The notes beneath the pieces are model-generated. The model saw nothing but the letters and a program-made list of their open reading frames with translations. It was not told the origin of the DNA and did not search any database. Source: Amoeboaphelidium protococcarum (lineage: Eukaryota; Aphelidiomycota; Aphelidea). Taken from it: a stretch of DNA of 64,000 nt. Of the stretch, positions 48,135 through 61,204 are shown one piece after another (within the stretch, counting starts at the first letter, position 1; each line of letters opens with the position of its first letter). Position numbers and translations under genes: made by a program. The stretch covers positions 1,287,409 through 1,351,408 of the forward strand of contig JALECJ010000056.1 in the NCBI GenBank assembly GCA_023515745.1. The letters run 5' to 3'.

Positions 48135-48880
48135 CTTCTAGTTTATAGCAATAACTTTAGATTCTCATGCCGACTAACGGACAGTCTGGACAACCTCTAG
48201 AGAATGATTTGCTCCAGACGCGAAAGGGCCTGACTATATATCTGGCCAAAAACACCAAGCCAGTATATCTACTTTGCAGAGACACTCCCAACACTGTAGC
48301 ACCATGATCCAAAATTAGATTAGAGCGTATCGCGTCAAGCATAAGAAAACTCTAATCTAGCTTTGTCTGATATCCAGCAGCACCTTAAAAAGACAGGGGC
48401 AGACTTGTTCTTACCCAAGTCAAGTATTTCACATCATCGGGCTCAACCTATTGATGTCAAACCACGCTATTGCTTAATTCTTGAAGCAAACCAGTATTGG
48501 CCTCTTCTTTATTTAGCGTCTCAGCGACCACGACATGCTGCAGCAGCTAAGAAGACACGTCATCTAAATCTTTGACTGCTTCGTAAAGAGTGTAAGCAGC
48601 GGGAGTATTTGCTTTCCCATTCTTCAACAACCAATCCCATAGCAGACGGACAGACGGCAGGCTTTCATCTTGAAGCTATCAAATAATTAACGGATAGCTT
48701 GAGAGCAAGGAGGTTTCTCTGGTTATCATTTGAGGAGGAGTCTCTTCACGCGAAGGATCACTAATAAGCTTCACTGTCGTCACCAGTACGAAAATATTTC
48801 ACCACAGAGAAAAGATTCATTGTTCACACTCAAGAGCCTTTATAGAGCTCTTAATTGTCAATATTACTTCGATAAGTTCC
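47980..48880 (-). other. Extra segment in arm 1 with hAT-like remnant and duplicated junction
   Basis: Absent from arm 2. Bounded by two related copies of AATTAAGAGCTCT...GTGGTGAAATAT...GACGACAGTGAAGC (around 47890-47975 and 48775-48880). It contains the hAT-like coding piece ending near 47990 and other open but unrecognised frames (minus strand about 48157-48400; plus strand 48363 onward). No terminal repeats of an intact hAT element were found. Confidence 0.5.
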
Positions 48881-48988
48881 CTTTGGGTATTACGAGCCAA
48901 GCAGTCTTCCAATTTTGCATTGTGCCAAAACACGCGCTTGACAAACTTGGGGGCGAGCTTAATAGCAAACTCGATATCAAATGCGAAC
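48690..48988 (-). pseudogene. Decayed family 1 C-terminal fragment
   Basis: Starting at ATG 48986-48988 the minus strand encodes KFVKRVF, as in the C-terminal half of the family 1 proteins. Nearby are remnants of the DDSEA and SSxDNQ blocks, but in-frame TGA codons and shifts break it. The corresponding arm 2 piece (59727 onward) stops after 35 codons. Confidence 0.5.
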
Positions 48989-50005
48989 ATGACGTTGGTA
49001 ATGCTTTTGCAGATTGTTTGCTCTGGAGCAGATAACTATATAAACTTAGTAAGACTTTTCAGGTTGACGCTTTTATTGGAAGGTGTATTCCATTGTTCAG
49101 AAGCGTGTCAATCCCAAACCACAATTTTTCAGCTTAGGCTTACTCCAAATGTTCTCAGCTTGAATGTTCCATTTTACTGTAATTCCAGCAATCGCCACTC
49201 AACAAAAGCTCCTCCATGTCAAATACAAGCTGGAACCTCCAAATAGGATAACCAACTTTACTTAGAGTACTAATATACAACAGAGACTAGTGTAATCTGC
49301 CAGATTTAACTCTTTGTAACAACACAGCAACAATCATTCAATTACACCTTATACGCCAAAAATTCATGTATAATCTGTTATTAAACACAGTGCAGCAATT
49401 GATAATATTATCGCACCAATAGCTACTGTTGACCAAAGTAAAATAGAGAAGAGATAAGCGGTCGCATCAACCAAACATAGCGCGCAATATTGATGGTATC
49501 AACTCGAAGTCAAACGAGATGATCACAATGATGGTTGCAAAGGAGGATGATACCTATGCGTCTAATTCGACAACTGAGTGAAAACTTTTTACACTGCCTT
49601 AATTTAAACACTACCGAACAAAGACAGCACTTTTGTTGATTCAACCGCGATTTCAGTCGAGAGAGGAGAGGTGGACACGTAGCAGGATGAGGTACAACCA
49701 TGATATAGATAGTGGTGCAAAATATATGTGCACCCGGAGGTGCATACTTTCTGGTCATTTAAAACAGTCCTTACACAGGTGTTTCGCTGATTTTCTCAGA
49801 AAAGTTCCTGATTATAGTGTGTCCCGAAGGACAATAGGCTTGGTGTTAATCCACTCTTGAATCAAAGGATCGCGTCTAAAGGAGATTAAAGGAGGCCGTG
49901 TCAAAGTTTTCGTTCAATCGTTCGCTTTCGTCCATTTTTTACTTCAGTTTTGATCGATTAGGGTTGAGAAATTTGAACTTTTGTCGGTCTAAACCATAAG
50001 AAGTA
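48989..50005. other. Inner part of arm 1, no firm gene
   Basis: Nearly identical to 58765-59726 inverted. Short open frames exist on both strands (for example 49510-49758 minus and 49633-49860 plus), but differences between arms do not favour silent sites in any frame, so I do not call a gene. Around 49730-49750 there is a GTGCACC...GGTGCAT hairpin. The far end (49956-50005) is the FNTB leader. Confidence 0.5.
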
Positions 50006-51130
50006 ATGAACTAGACTGATGAACTGTAGGATGACGCGTTGCTATCGTTCAATGAAGTGATTGATGATTTGGATGGGTAAGAGCCTGCACTGGATACCGT
50101 GAGCCATGTCAAGTATTGTATTCGGGGAATGCACAATCTGTCATCTTCATTCGTGTCGCTGGATGCCAGTCAGCCATGGCTGTGCTATTGGATTCTTCAC
50201 TCTATGGAGTTGTTACATCCTGAGGATGATCAGTGGATTTAATCGAATGATCTTCAATCTCTGATAGATGGAGCGTTGGCTAAACTACGAAACTGTTATA
50301 ATCTAAATTCAGATGGCGGATTCGCTGGTGGACCTAATCAAGTATCTCATCTCGCCCCCACTTATGCTGCTGTGTGTGCACTAGTAACTATTGGAACTTA
50401 AGAAGCATTGGATCTCATTGATAGATAAAAGATGTATATTTTTCTTTAATCGCTTAAGTAATCTGATGGTTCATTTGTTATGCACAAAGGCGGCGAGGTG
50501 GACATTCGCGGGTCTTACTGCGCCATAGCTGTGGCATCGCTTCTAAATATAATGGATGAATAGTTATGCCATAATGTTGCAGAATTTGTTGCGCAATGTC
50601 AGACGTATGAGGGTGGTATTGGAGGCTATGTTGGTAATGAAGCACACGGTGGATACACTTACTGTGGTCTGGCCACTTTGAGCATACTGTAAAAGTTGGA
50701 TAGCAGTGGTATTATTGATCTGACACGATTGCAGCGATGGTTACGACATCGATAAATGCCACTTGAAGGTGGATTCTAAGGAAGGACTAATAAACTGGTT
50801 GATGCATGTTACAGCTATTGGCAAGGAGCGTCTCATGCCATATTGCTCTAATGGTAAAAATCTAATCACTCCGTCATGCCAGTGGATGTTTGCAATTGGA
50901 TAGGATTGATTAATTGGAATTTGGCGTGTGCATAAATAGTACCAGGCGGTGGATTTACCGACCAATATGATAGAGGACCTGATTATTATCATACCTGTTA
51001 CGCGTTATCTGGTTTGTCAATTGCAAATGAGTAATCATCTCACGATCTATAATTAAGTCAAGTCGATCCTCGTTACAATATAACCGTTAGAAAATTACAA
51101 CAATGGAATGCTTTGTTGCATCAATAGTGA
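50006..51130 (+). CDS. FNTB: Protein farnesyltransferase beta subunit
   Basis: 374 aa from ATG 50006 to TGA 51128-51130. The alpha-alpha barrel repeats are visible as [87 protein letters not shown] and [18 protein letters not shown]. Zinc ligands are present: Asp and Cys in LVDACYSYW and His in [16 protein letters not shown]-type sequence and overall pattern fit farnesyl- rather than geranylgeranyltransferase. It modifies CaaX proteins such as Ras with the shared alpha subunit. The final codons are CAA TAG TGA. The inner end of arm 1 lies just upstream of its start. Confidence 0.93.
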
Positions 51131-51232
51131 TAGAATGTGAATAAAGTAGTGCATATAAATATTCAAACGCTTTCATCGCAATAGTATTTATCGCACAGAT
51201 CTTTCACTTAGAATACAGTATACAGTAGAAAA

Positions 51233-52399
51233 TCATCTCATAGTTAGCTGAGCCTACTTCAACTTGGCCATAACTTTAACCACATAAGCTTCCAAGTGGA
51301 ATATGGATTTTGAGGCCGTCCCCAAACGAAGTCTTTCGTCGTAAATTGCAGCCTCCTCAAACAAGAATCTAATCAAATTCAACAACTGATCTGCTTGATA
51401 CTTGCTCTTGCACAGTTCCGCAAGATTAAAACACATCTCCTTCAGGATCATCGCTGGTGGGATACATTTGGACAATAGTTCATAGAGCATGGAGCGAACC
51501 TTCAGAACTGCGCTATTATTCTACTCGCGAAACACCACATCACATACCGACTTTATGAATACAATGTAATCAGCTATAGGAATCTAAGTGTTGACAGACA
51601 AAGCACTTTAATGCGCTTGAACACTCGCAGCTTCCAACATCAACATTGATCGGCGAATATTGAACTTGCTTGCATCCACAAACCGTCCATACACCAAATC
51701 CTCGTCTCCGCTCACTCTAACACCCTCCTTACGACCAACTTTCTGTAAAAGGTCCACGCATTCCATCTTTGACGGAGCACCGACACGGATACCAAGACAT
51801 CGAGAGCGAATAGGAGAAATGATACGGGAAATGTTCTCAGCAATCAGAATCAATCTAATCTACTTGCTATACTTTTCCATAGTGCGGCGGAGAGCATGTT
51901 GCGCAGACACACTCAGAGCATCGGCATTATGTAGAACTATAGGCTTATAGCGCGGACGAGTTGGCTTTACATCATCCTAATCTTGTTACTATTAATCATC
52001 TCCAACATGGGCCACTTCAACGACATTGCCCATGGAGGCAATCTCTTTTACAACCTCCTGAATGACTAGACGATCCTGAGACTGCCCATTGTCAGATGGA
52101 TTCATCTCCAGATGCCAAGAGGAACTCAACACAGTACACTCCAGCTTCTGATTACTAGATCCGCTGGTGACAGTGTACATTTTGTTGTGTATGCCCATCT
52201 TGTCAACACCGGCGCCGAAGAGTTCTCTCAACAGACAGTGTACGCGAGTTTTCTTACCAGCTCCACTCTGGCCGTAAACCAACAGATGCGGCATGTCGGC
52301 GCCATTCTTTGCTAGGCTATGTAAAGTTTTAGTCAGATCCGGGCTATGTCCCAAGTCTTTCAGCTATTTAGGCCTATGCTTATCCACCCACAGTGACAT
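51233..52399 (-). CDS. Replication factor C small subunit, RFC3-type (yeast Rfc5)
   Basis: 388 aa from ATG 52397-52399 to TGA 51233-51235. It begins MSLWVDKHRPKQLKDLGHSPDL and has Walker A YGQSGAGKKTR, the form particular to this subunit. Then come IVLHNADALSVSAQHALRRTMEKYS (box with sensor residues; the SRC arginine-finger region follows in PIRSRCLGIRV) and the C-terminal collar helices (MLYELLSKCIPPAMILKEM). It is a subunit of the RFC clamp loader and of related RFC-like complexes that load PCNA or 9-1-1. Convergent with FNTB, 102 bp apart. Confidence 0.93.
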
Positions 52400-52662
52400 T
52401 TTTTGATAAGAGATAAATAGGTAAGGAGTATGTTAATGAAATACAACGTAATAACTGCGAAGAGTGAAACGAAGATTTGCGACGCGTCTACTGAAAGAGA
52501 GAGCGAGAATAAAGCTTCTTTCGAACACAGTAACAGTATGGAACGTTCAAAAGACTGACTGTCAAGCTCGCAAAGGTCAAAAGACATTAAAAGTGACGTA
52601 GAACATTCAATAATTGTAGTCATTTTGAAAGATGTTAACACGAAAGTAAATTATTTATTAAA

Positions 52663-52983
52663 TCAATGCTCATAATAATTTTTAGGCTGAGTGGCGAAAT
52701 ACAGCTCACTTGCCAGGTTGGTGCGTCCCTCTTTACGTTCATCGATTGTTTCATCACTTTCAGATTTCTTTCCTCCCGTTGCCTGATCACCTTAATCTTT
52801 CTCAGATGAAGAATGTGCCATCTCCTTTTCAGCTTTGATATGAGGAGTCTGTGCATGTGGATCATGCTATACTTCCGTGCCATAAGCTCTTTCTACCAGC
52901 TAATCAGGGTCTTGCTGGTCTTGTCTCTCGCTAAACTTTTTGCGTTCACTAGTCACAGGGATATCACTAAATGTTTTTTCCAT
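52663..52983 (-). CDS. Small hydrophilic protein, 106 aa
   Basis: ATG 52981-52983 to TGA 52663-52665. Composition is very polar (Glu, Lys, Asp, Gln, Ser), with MEKTFSDIPVTSERKKFSERQDQQ at the start and ELYFATQPKNYYEH at the end. The aromatic C-terminal motif after a disordered charged body suggests a short binding peptide. I do not recognise the family. It lies 264 bp upstream of the RFC gene on the same strand. Confidence 0.5.
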
Positions 52984-53095
52984 CTTTTTTTTATTTTTAA
53001 CAAGTACTAATATTCTAAGAGTATAATCAAGAGAAGTAAAGAGAAGAGTAACTAGGTGATGGTGCTATATAGTGTATCAAGACTTATTATGATTA

Positions 53096-53281
53096 ATGCG
53101 TGAATCAAACCGGGCAATTGATTCATTACGAGCGATTTGCAATAATTTGACATCTTTGTTGAATCAGCCTGAATCTTCCCTACAGATCAATGTGTATCGC
53201 GAATATAATGGAGATGTCGAAATGCTCTTAATCACATTTATGCAGCACCGTAGACAATTTATTAAATCAAGTAGACAATGA
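53096..53281 (+). CDS. Hypothetical small protein, 61 aa
   Basis: ATG 53096 to TGA 53279-53281 with no TAA/TAG inside. It has Leu/Ile/Asn-rich helical content (SLRAICNNLTSLLNQ). The same frame stays open after this TGA right into the anoctamin gene, so it could be an upstream ORF or a chance frame. Confidence 0.25.
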   Translation: MRESNRAIDSLRAICNNLTSLLNQPESSLQINVYREYNGDVEMLLITFMQHRRQFIKSSRQ

Positions 53282-53568
53282 ATGGCAACACGCGATCAGC
53301 ATATGTTGTAGTTGTTTGTCTATCGATATCTCAAAGTTGAAACTTACAGCCATCAGTTTGGTTACCGGGCGAAACGTTTCATATTGCATCTCTTTTTGTG
53401 GCCGCGTTGTTTCAAAAAGTCGGCCGTTCCGTTGTTTGCCCCCATTGTTTATGTTGTTTCACTAGCAGATATAATCGGAGCTTGTATTCTCCTTTCTGTA
53501 TTTTAATCGCTGTACCTTGGTGTATTGTTCAACCGAAATCAATTTCAAGTATTTGCAATTATTTAGAG

Positions 53569-56338
53569 ATGGATACCAATGATACAAATCTGCCTAATAC
53601 TCCTATAGGCGTCCATCATGTAAGTTTTTTAAATATGCTTCCTCATCATCAACATTTCCAACATCAGCTTGGCGATAGTGTAGGAAACCGAACGTTAGAT
53701 TAGTAATGTCAGTGACGGATCTGTGCCTGATATTGTGAGAGATGAACCTGTGACAACCACGGCTGATTTCTAAACTCCCGTATATCCAGCTGTTACTGAG
53801 CAGGATGATGTTAAGATTGAAGCTAAATCGTAGCCATAAAATGATACGACCAATGAGGATTGCTAAACTGTGCGCCGAGATGGTCTCATTATAAAGCAGT
53901 TAAAAAATCGTGCTGTAATGTTCAATGATGAAGACCAAGCTCGTTTGTTTGATGAAGTACTTGCCTATTATGACAAGAGCGAATCGTAAGCATCTTTTAA
54001 ACAATTTTGTAAGCGTAAAGGTGGTGATGCTATCGTTAAAGCTGTGAATGGCACTGGCTTTTACGACTTCATTATCAAATACAATATCTCTGATGGCAAA
54101 GATACTTCAGAAAAGGCTGTTGAGAAAGATGAGATGAAATAGTAAGCTAGATTGTAGTATATTAAAGCCTTGTTGGATAAAGGTATGGTTCTTGAAGAGG
54201 AGTACAACGTTGATAAGACTGCTGTTTACATCAAGATTATTACTCCATTTTACTTGTTGTGTGAAGAAGCTGAAAGATCAAAGTTGAGTTTTGAACTGTT
54301 AAATTAATCGAACGGAATTCAGGATTCTGATGTTAAAAAGTCTCACAACTCTATTGCCACTTAGGCATCTAATTTTGTTGATATGGTATTGAATGTTGGA
54401 GTCGAGTAGGTGCGTCAACCTGTGGCACCGTTCAAAGTCAAGAAGATGCACCTGTTTGTTGGCGGTGATGTCAAGATGGTGGGTGAGCACAATGTCTAGA
54501 CCGACTTTTTCAATACTGGTCAGCGGATTGAATTAACATACCAGCTGCTTATTGATACCAAGATTGCAAAGTATAAGAAGCGCAGAAATGTTGGTATAAG
54601 ACGTCTTACCAATGCTCATGTCTTCTCAACCTTCTATCCATTGCATGATGGCACTTTTAAGAAGAAGACTGGCTCTATGAATGAACGGGCTCAGCTTAAT
54701 ATTCAATGGGTATCGAAAATGTTCGCCAAGTAGCCGTTGGATAAAGTCAAGTCTTATTTGGGAGTAAAGACTGCTTTATATTTTGCATGGCTTGGTTATT
54801 ATACGAATTGGGTCTTGGCAGCTGCAATTGTCGGTCTTATTGTGTTTTTCTATGGTCTTGGCAAGATTAGCTCTGCATCGGTTAATGACCAGCTGTTGGT
54901 GAGAATATTCGACAATGAGTTGTCTCCAGTATTCTCACTGTTTATGGCTGTGTGGGGAACACTATTTCTGGAATATTGGAAAAGATATCAGGGCACTTTG
55001 GCGTACAAGTGGGATGTTTGGAAATTCGAAAAATCTGAACTTATTCGCCCAGAGTGGAGACCAATCGGAGCTCGTAAAAGTCCTATTACAGGCAAGTATG
55101 AATTGCATTAGCCGACCTGGATGTACCGTTCCAAGATTGTTGTATCGTTCTTGGTATCTTTGGTCTGTATTGCAATTGTTATTCTCTCAGTAGCTGTTAT
55201 CATTGTGTACAGAGTTTTTATCAATTTTGCAGTCAGCAACTCTGGTGAATATTTGTGGGTTGCTCCCGTAACGAGTGGTCTCTTCTCTCTGGTCGTGCTG
55301 ATTGTGTTAGCCATGGCGTATAAAAAGATTGCCGTGGTGTTAAATGACTGGGAGAACCACAAATTCTAAACAGACTACGAAGATGGTCTGATTTACAAGC
55401 AATTCTTGTTTGATTTTGTCAATACCTACGCTAGTCTTTTTTATATTGGATTGATACAAGAACATGCTGGTACTAATGTTATGGGCCGGCTTGGTTGGAA
55501 TGACCGGTGTTCGTATAGCTCTTGTTTGGCGGATTTGACGATTCAGTTGGGTATCATATTTGTAGGTAAGCGTGTGGTTGCTCATGGTACTGAGTACTTT
55601 ATGCCAAAAATTATGAAGCTGCTTTACCAGCGTCAGGAGGCACAGAAATTGAAAGATGCCAGAGAGAAGCTGGTGCTGGCGTATGGTGTTGATGCAGCCA
55701 TCAATGATCAGGACTTGGGTGAATTGGATTTGAACGGAGTTCCACCTTGGGTGAAAGAGGATATGCTATCTCCACCTGATGATTTGAATTCTGAGTATAA
55801 TGAGATGGCTTTGCAATTTGGATTCATGTGTTTGTTCATCACTGCCTTCCCATTGGCGCCTCTATTTGCATATCTCAATAATTTGGTAGAGATTAGACAA
55901 GATGCCTATCAGCTGATTGTGGCAAAGAGACGAGCTGTACCTTTCAGAGCGCAAGATATTGGCTCTTGGGAGAAGATTTTGACTTTTATATCCTACTTTG
56001 CCGTTCTGACCAATGCTGCACTGATTGCTTTCAGTAGTTAAAATTTTCAAGAAACTTATTTGGCTCAGTTGGGCCCATAGGATTCTTACGCTCAGCTTGT
56101 CGGTAAGTTGGCGTTTGTGCTGATTTTCGAGCATCTGGTTTTTGGTTTGAAGGGCCTGTTCACAGTTCTCATTCCTGATATTCCGCCAGCAGTGAAGCGT
56201 GCTATTGAGAAGGAAGACTACATAGCGCGCGTCACTATTGACGGAGAACCCGCCGCTGTGGACGATCCTGAAGCTTTGGAATTGTTGGGCATGAAGCAGC
56301 AGGAGATTGCCGAGATTCGCACAACCGCTCAACTGTGA
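53569..56338 (+). CDS. Anoctamin/TMEM16-family membrane protein, one intron
   Basis: Exons 53569-53619 and 53699-56338, 896 aa. The 79-nt intron (GTAAGT...CGTTAG) joins MDTNDTNLPNTPIGVHH in phase to the main frame. Without splicing, the frame could instead extend from ATG 53282. The Ca2+-activated scramblase/channel fold is shown by QPLDKVKSYLGVKTALYFAWLGYYTNWVLAAAIVGLIVFFYGLG, LFLEYWKRYQGTLAYKWDVWKFE, VVLNDWENHKF, FVNTYASLFYIGLIQEHAG, YNEMALQFGFMCLFITAFPLAPLFAYLNNLVEIRQDAYQL and RAQDIGSWEKIL. The Glu and Asp residues in YNEMALQFG and VEIRQDA are those that bind Ca2+ in the family. It is 3' to FNTB/RFC inside the inverted arms. Confidence 0.92.
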
Positions 56339-56631
56339 TTGTTACTTTACTCGATTATTTTAATATATAAATGCTGATGATGAATATTATAAACGTTTAA
56401 GTTATTTGATATTTAGACTGTAAACTGTCAGTTAATCAATCATCTAAACGCAACCATTGTTTAAAAAAATCGAATCAGTGGATGGATGACTCACTCCATC
56501 ATCTGTCTCGCTCTTTCCGTCTCTCAAAAGCACGTTACGAGATCGTTCACTGATTTCGCTAAACTAAATCGCCTTTACTCTCACCATTAACTCGAAATAC
56601 TTTAAGTTTAAACTATTAATTAGAAATCAAC
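56339..56631. other. Intergenic, no gene seen
   Basis: AT-rich spacer between anoctamin and phosphoglucomutase, with an A-run at 56463-56469. Presumably the PGM promoter. Confidence 0.5.
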
Positions 56632-58323
<1,692 letters not shown>

Positions 58324-58761
58324 ACGTTTGTATACTTTTCAATGGGATAGCGTTATACTACGTGTGTGTGTGATACTGGATATTGAGACAGAATATATAT
58401 TCGTTAAGAAAGGTGTTTTTGGATTAGAATTATTAAATTGGTTATTTGTTTAAGGTTCATCAGCTGTTGATAGGAACACAAGCTTGGCGCGTAGGATTAT
58501 TATGCTCTAATTCTTATATAATCATTTACGCACTTGCCATTCGAAGCCACAATCTAATAAATCTTCAGCTCTAAGTAGTTGACTTTTAATGTTTAGACAC
58601 TCACTGGCTCATCAATCAAAGCCTCGCGAATATTTACATACAGCGCCACTCGTTAGTGAGATTAAAATCTCTGCGGGAATAAAGCAATTGTTTTTAGAAT
58701 GCTATTTATCTTCGACCTCGGCATAATATTCTACGTGACGATTCCGCATAAATTACCATTG
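58324..58761. other. Intergenic, no gene seen
   Basis: AT-rich sequence between PGM and arm 2, with a (GT)n tract near 58362-58371. No supported frame. Confidence 0.4.
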
Positions 58762-59726
58762 ATCACAACTGAAGTAAAAAATGGACGAAAGCGAACGATT
58801 GAACGAAAACTTTGACACGGCCTCCTTTAATCTCCTTTAGACGCGATCCTTTGATTCAAGAGTGGATTAACACCAAGCCTATTGTCCTTCGGGACACACT
58901 ATAATCAGGAACTTTTCTGAGAAAATCAGCGAAACACCTGTGTAAGGACTGTTTTAAATGACCAGAAAGTATGCACCTCCGGGTGCACATATATTTTGCA
59001 TCACTATCTATATCATGGTTGTACCTCATTCTGCTGCGTGTCCACCTCTGCTCTCTCGACTGAAATCGCGATTGAATCAACAAAAGTGCTGTTTTTGTTC
59101 GGTAGTGTTTAAATTAAGGCAGTGTAAAAAGTTTTCACTCAGTTGTCGAATTAGACGCATAGGTATCATCCTCCTTTGCAACCATCATTGTGATCATCTC
59201 GTTTGACTTCGAGTTGATACCATCAATATTGCGCGCTATGTTTGGTTGATGCGACCGCTTATCTCTTCTCTATTTTACTTTGGTCAACAGTAGCTATTGG
59301 TGCGATAATATTATCAATTGCTGCACTGTGTTTAATAACAGATTATACATGAATTTTTGGCGTATAAGGTGTAATTGAATGATTGTTGCTGTGTTGTTAC
59401 AAAGAGTTAAATCTGGCAGATTACACTAGTCTCTGTTGTATATTAGTACTCTAAGTAAAGTTGGTTATCCTATTTGGAGGTTCCAGCTTGTATTTGACAT
59501 GGAGGAGCTTTTGTTGAGTGGCGATTGCTGGAATTACAGTAAAATGGAACATTCAAGCTGAGAACATTTGGAGTAAGCCTAAGCTGAAAAATTGTGGTTT
59601 GGGATTGACACGCTTCTGAACAATGGAATACACCTTCCAATAAAAGCGTCAACCTGAAAAGTCTTACTAAGTTTATATAGTTATCTGCTCCAGAGCAAAC
59701 AATCTGCAAAAGCATTACCAACGTCA
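58762..59726. other. Inner part of arm 2, no firm gene
   Basis: Mirror of 48989-49955. Short frames on both strands are conserved only because the DNA is nearly identical. Confidence 0.5.
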
Positions 59727-59931
59727 TGTTCGCATTTGATATCGAGTTTGCTATTAAGCTCGCCCCCAAGTTTGTCAAGCGCGTGTTTTGGCACAATGTA
59801 AAATCGGAAGACTTCTTGGCTCGTAAGTACTGAAGGGTTTTATTTCATATCCATCAATTTAAGTCATATCTACAATTATGAGTTAAGAGTTTTAGAAAAG
59901 CTCTTGACTTTGGACAACGGAAATCTTCTCT

Positions 59932-60873
59932 ATGGTGAAATATACTCGTACTAGCGACGACAGTGAAGCATATTACCAATTCTTTGCGAAAACAGACTTC
60001 CGGCCGTATATCAACCGTTATATCACGGTAAAGCAGCTGTTGCTTGAGTCCAACTTCGTCATATGTCAACACTGCTCAAGAGATGTGGACGTGTTTAGGA
60101 CATCAGAGTTACAATTATGCACCGATTGCTACGCTGCCTATAATAGGAGAACGAAATCAAGTATTGACAAGGAGAACATACCTGATGGAGAACTCGCGCA
60201 GTTCACACTGGATCCGACCATCAATACTAATGGACACACCGGTCCTGATTAACTCGTATATGACAAGGCTACAACTGCTGGTGGTGATTCTGGTCGCGCG
60301 TTGGTCTGTCTCTTTGGTAAATCCGGCAATGCAGGAGAGAATAAGATTCAGCCGGACTTTGGCTTGGCGGCCACATTGGCTAATAAACTTGTTGAAGCAC
60401 GTCTGGAGTGGAGTGAGGACAATAGTATTATGCTGCCAAGAGAAAGAACGTATAAACTGGTTGGAAGATACCATGGTAATGGAATGTTGGCAAAGAAGTC
60501 AGCCATAAAAGATTACAGAACGTACGCGAACGTCCCTTATGTTGTATAGCAGTGGAACGTTCAAGACGAAGATTATATCCTTCTGACTGGATTGCATCCT
60601 GCTGCTTTTGGCACTGGGAATCCGCTGTATTTGCTGAAGTTTTTATTTGCTGTGTCTTTGCTTAAGCCTCCACTAAGTTTATTTGGTTTTCCTTGGCCAT
60701 ACTACCGGTATGCATTCCTCCTCCAAGTCAAAGCACGTCTTCGAGCCATTGAAAGAGACGCAAGGAGAACACCGAACTGTGAAGGATCCACTTTGAGTAA
60801 AGGACCAAAGCGTACTACACCATTGAGCCGTATTATAATTGATTTTGATTTGGCGAAGGTTGATTATTGTTGA
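59932..60873 (+). CDS. Unrecognised inverted-arm family 2 protein, arm 2 copy, 313 aa
   Basis: ATG 59932 to TGA 60871-60873; an in-frame TGA lies just upstream. It begins MVKYTRTSDDSEAYYQFFAKTDF, sharing the DDSEAxYQxFA block with the C-terminal half of family 1. Then come a CxxC...CxxC pair (CQHCSRD, CTDCY) typical of a zinc ribbon, KENIPDGELAQFTLDP, GGDSGRALVCLFGKSG, VGRYHGNGMLAKKSAIKDYRTYANVP and QDEDYILLTGLHPAAFGTGNP. A hydrophobic, Tyr/Pro-rich segment (LLKFLFAVSLLKPPLSLFGF) is followed by a basic tail. I know no such family. A short open frame at 59727-59833 with KFVKRVF precedes it and could be a remnant 5' exon; GTAAGT at 59831 is a good donor. Confidence 0.6.
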
Positions 60874-61204
60874 GTTAGCTAAATAAATACAAATGGGAAA
60901 CTGAATTGAAATCTTTAAGCATTTCATTTTCCAATTAACATTGACACGGTATTCGGATACAATACAGTTGGTGACAGCTACTGTTCTCGTTACTCACCGA
61001 GGTGCGTCTGACCAAAACAAAACAAGCGACCACATTCGGTTTCAACAATAGCGAATCGAACCACTCCGCCGCTCTTGCGTACGTGACTCTCTTTACTCTG
61101 TAGCGAGAAGTTTGAACTTGAATTTATTCCAGTATACTCAAAATTGTACATGTAACTAATCATGGTGTATTCTGAGCCTTGTAGTAACTGCTGGTGGTAA
61201 TGTG
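60874..61204. other. Spacer between family 2 and family 1 genes in arm 2
   Basis: Homologous to 46676-47093 in arm 1. A minus-strand frame (about 61180 down to 60990) is open in both arms (46717-46944 plus in arm 1), but replacement differences predominate, so I do not call a gene. Confidence 0.4.

Larger units (their letters stand above)
45580..49955. repeat. Arm 1 of a large inverted duplication
   Basis: This block matches 58762-62295 in reverse orientation. The inner edge (around 49955, a CCATTTTTTACTTCAGTT motif) pairs with about 58765. The outer edge fades out around 45580-45600 against about 62290. Similarity is highest at the inner end (49250-49950, a few percent difference) and lowest at the outer gene pair. 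Arm 1 is about 0.85 kb longer because of an extra segment at roughly 47980-48880. It holds one family-1 gene, one family-2 gene and a decayed family-1 fragment. Confidence 0.85.

Noticed and set aside
48363-48575. Plus-strand frame with QYWPLLYLASQ considered as a hAT C-terminal dimerisation domain
   Set aside because: It runs antisense to the hAT-like fragment and lacks the ERxFS motif.
49510-49860. Frames of 75-82 codons on both strands, repeated at 58856-59206
   Set aside because: Conserved only because the arms are nearly identical DNA; differences change the protein in either frame about as often as not.
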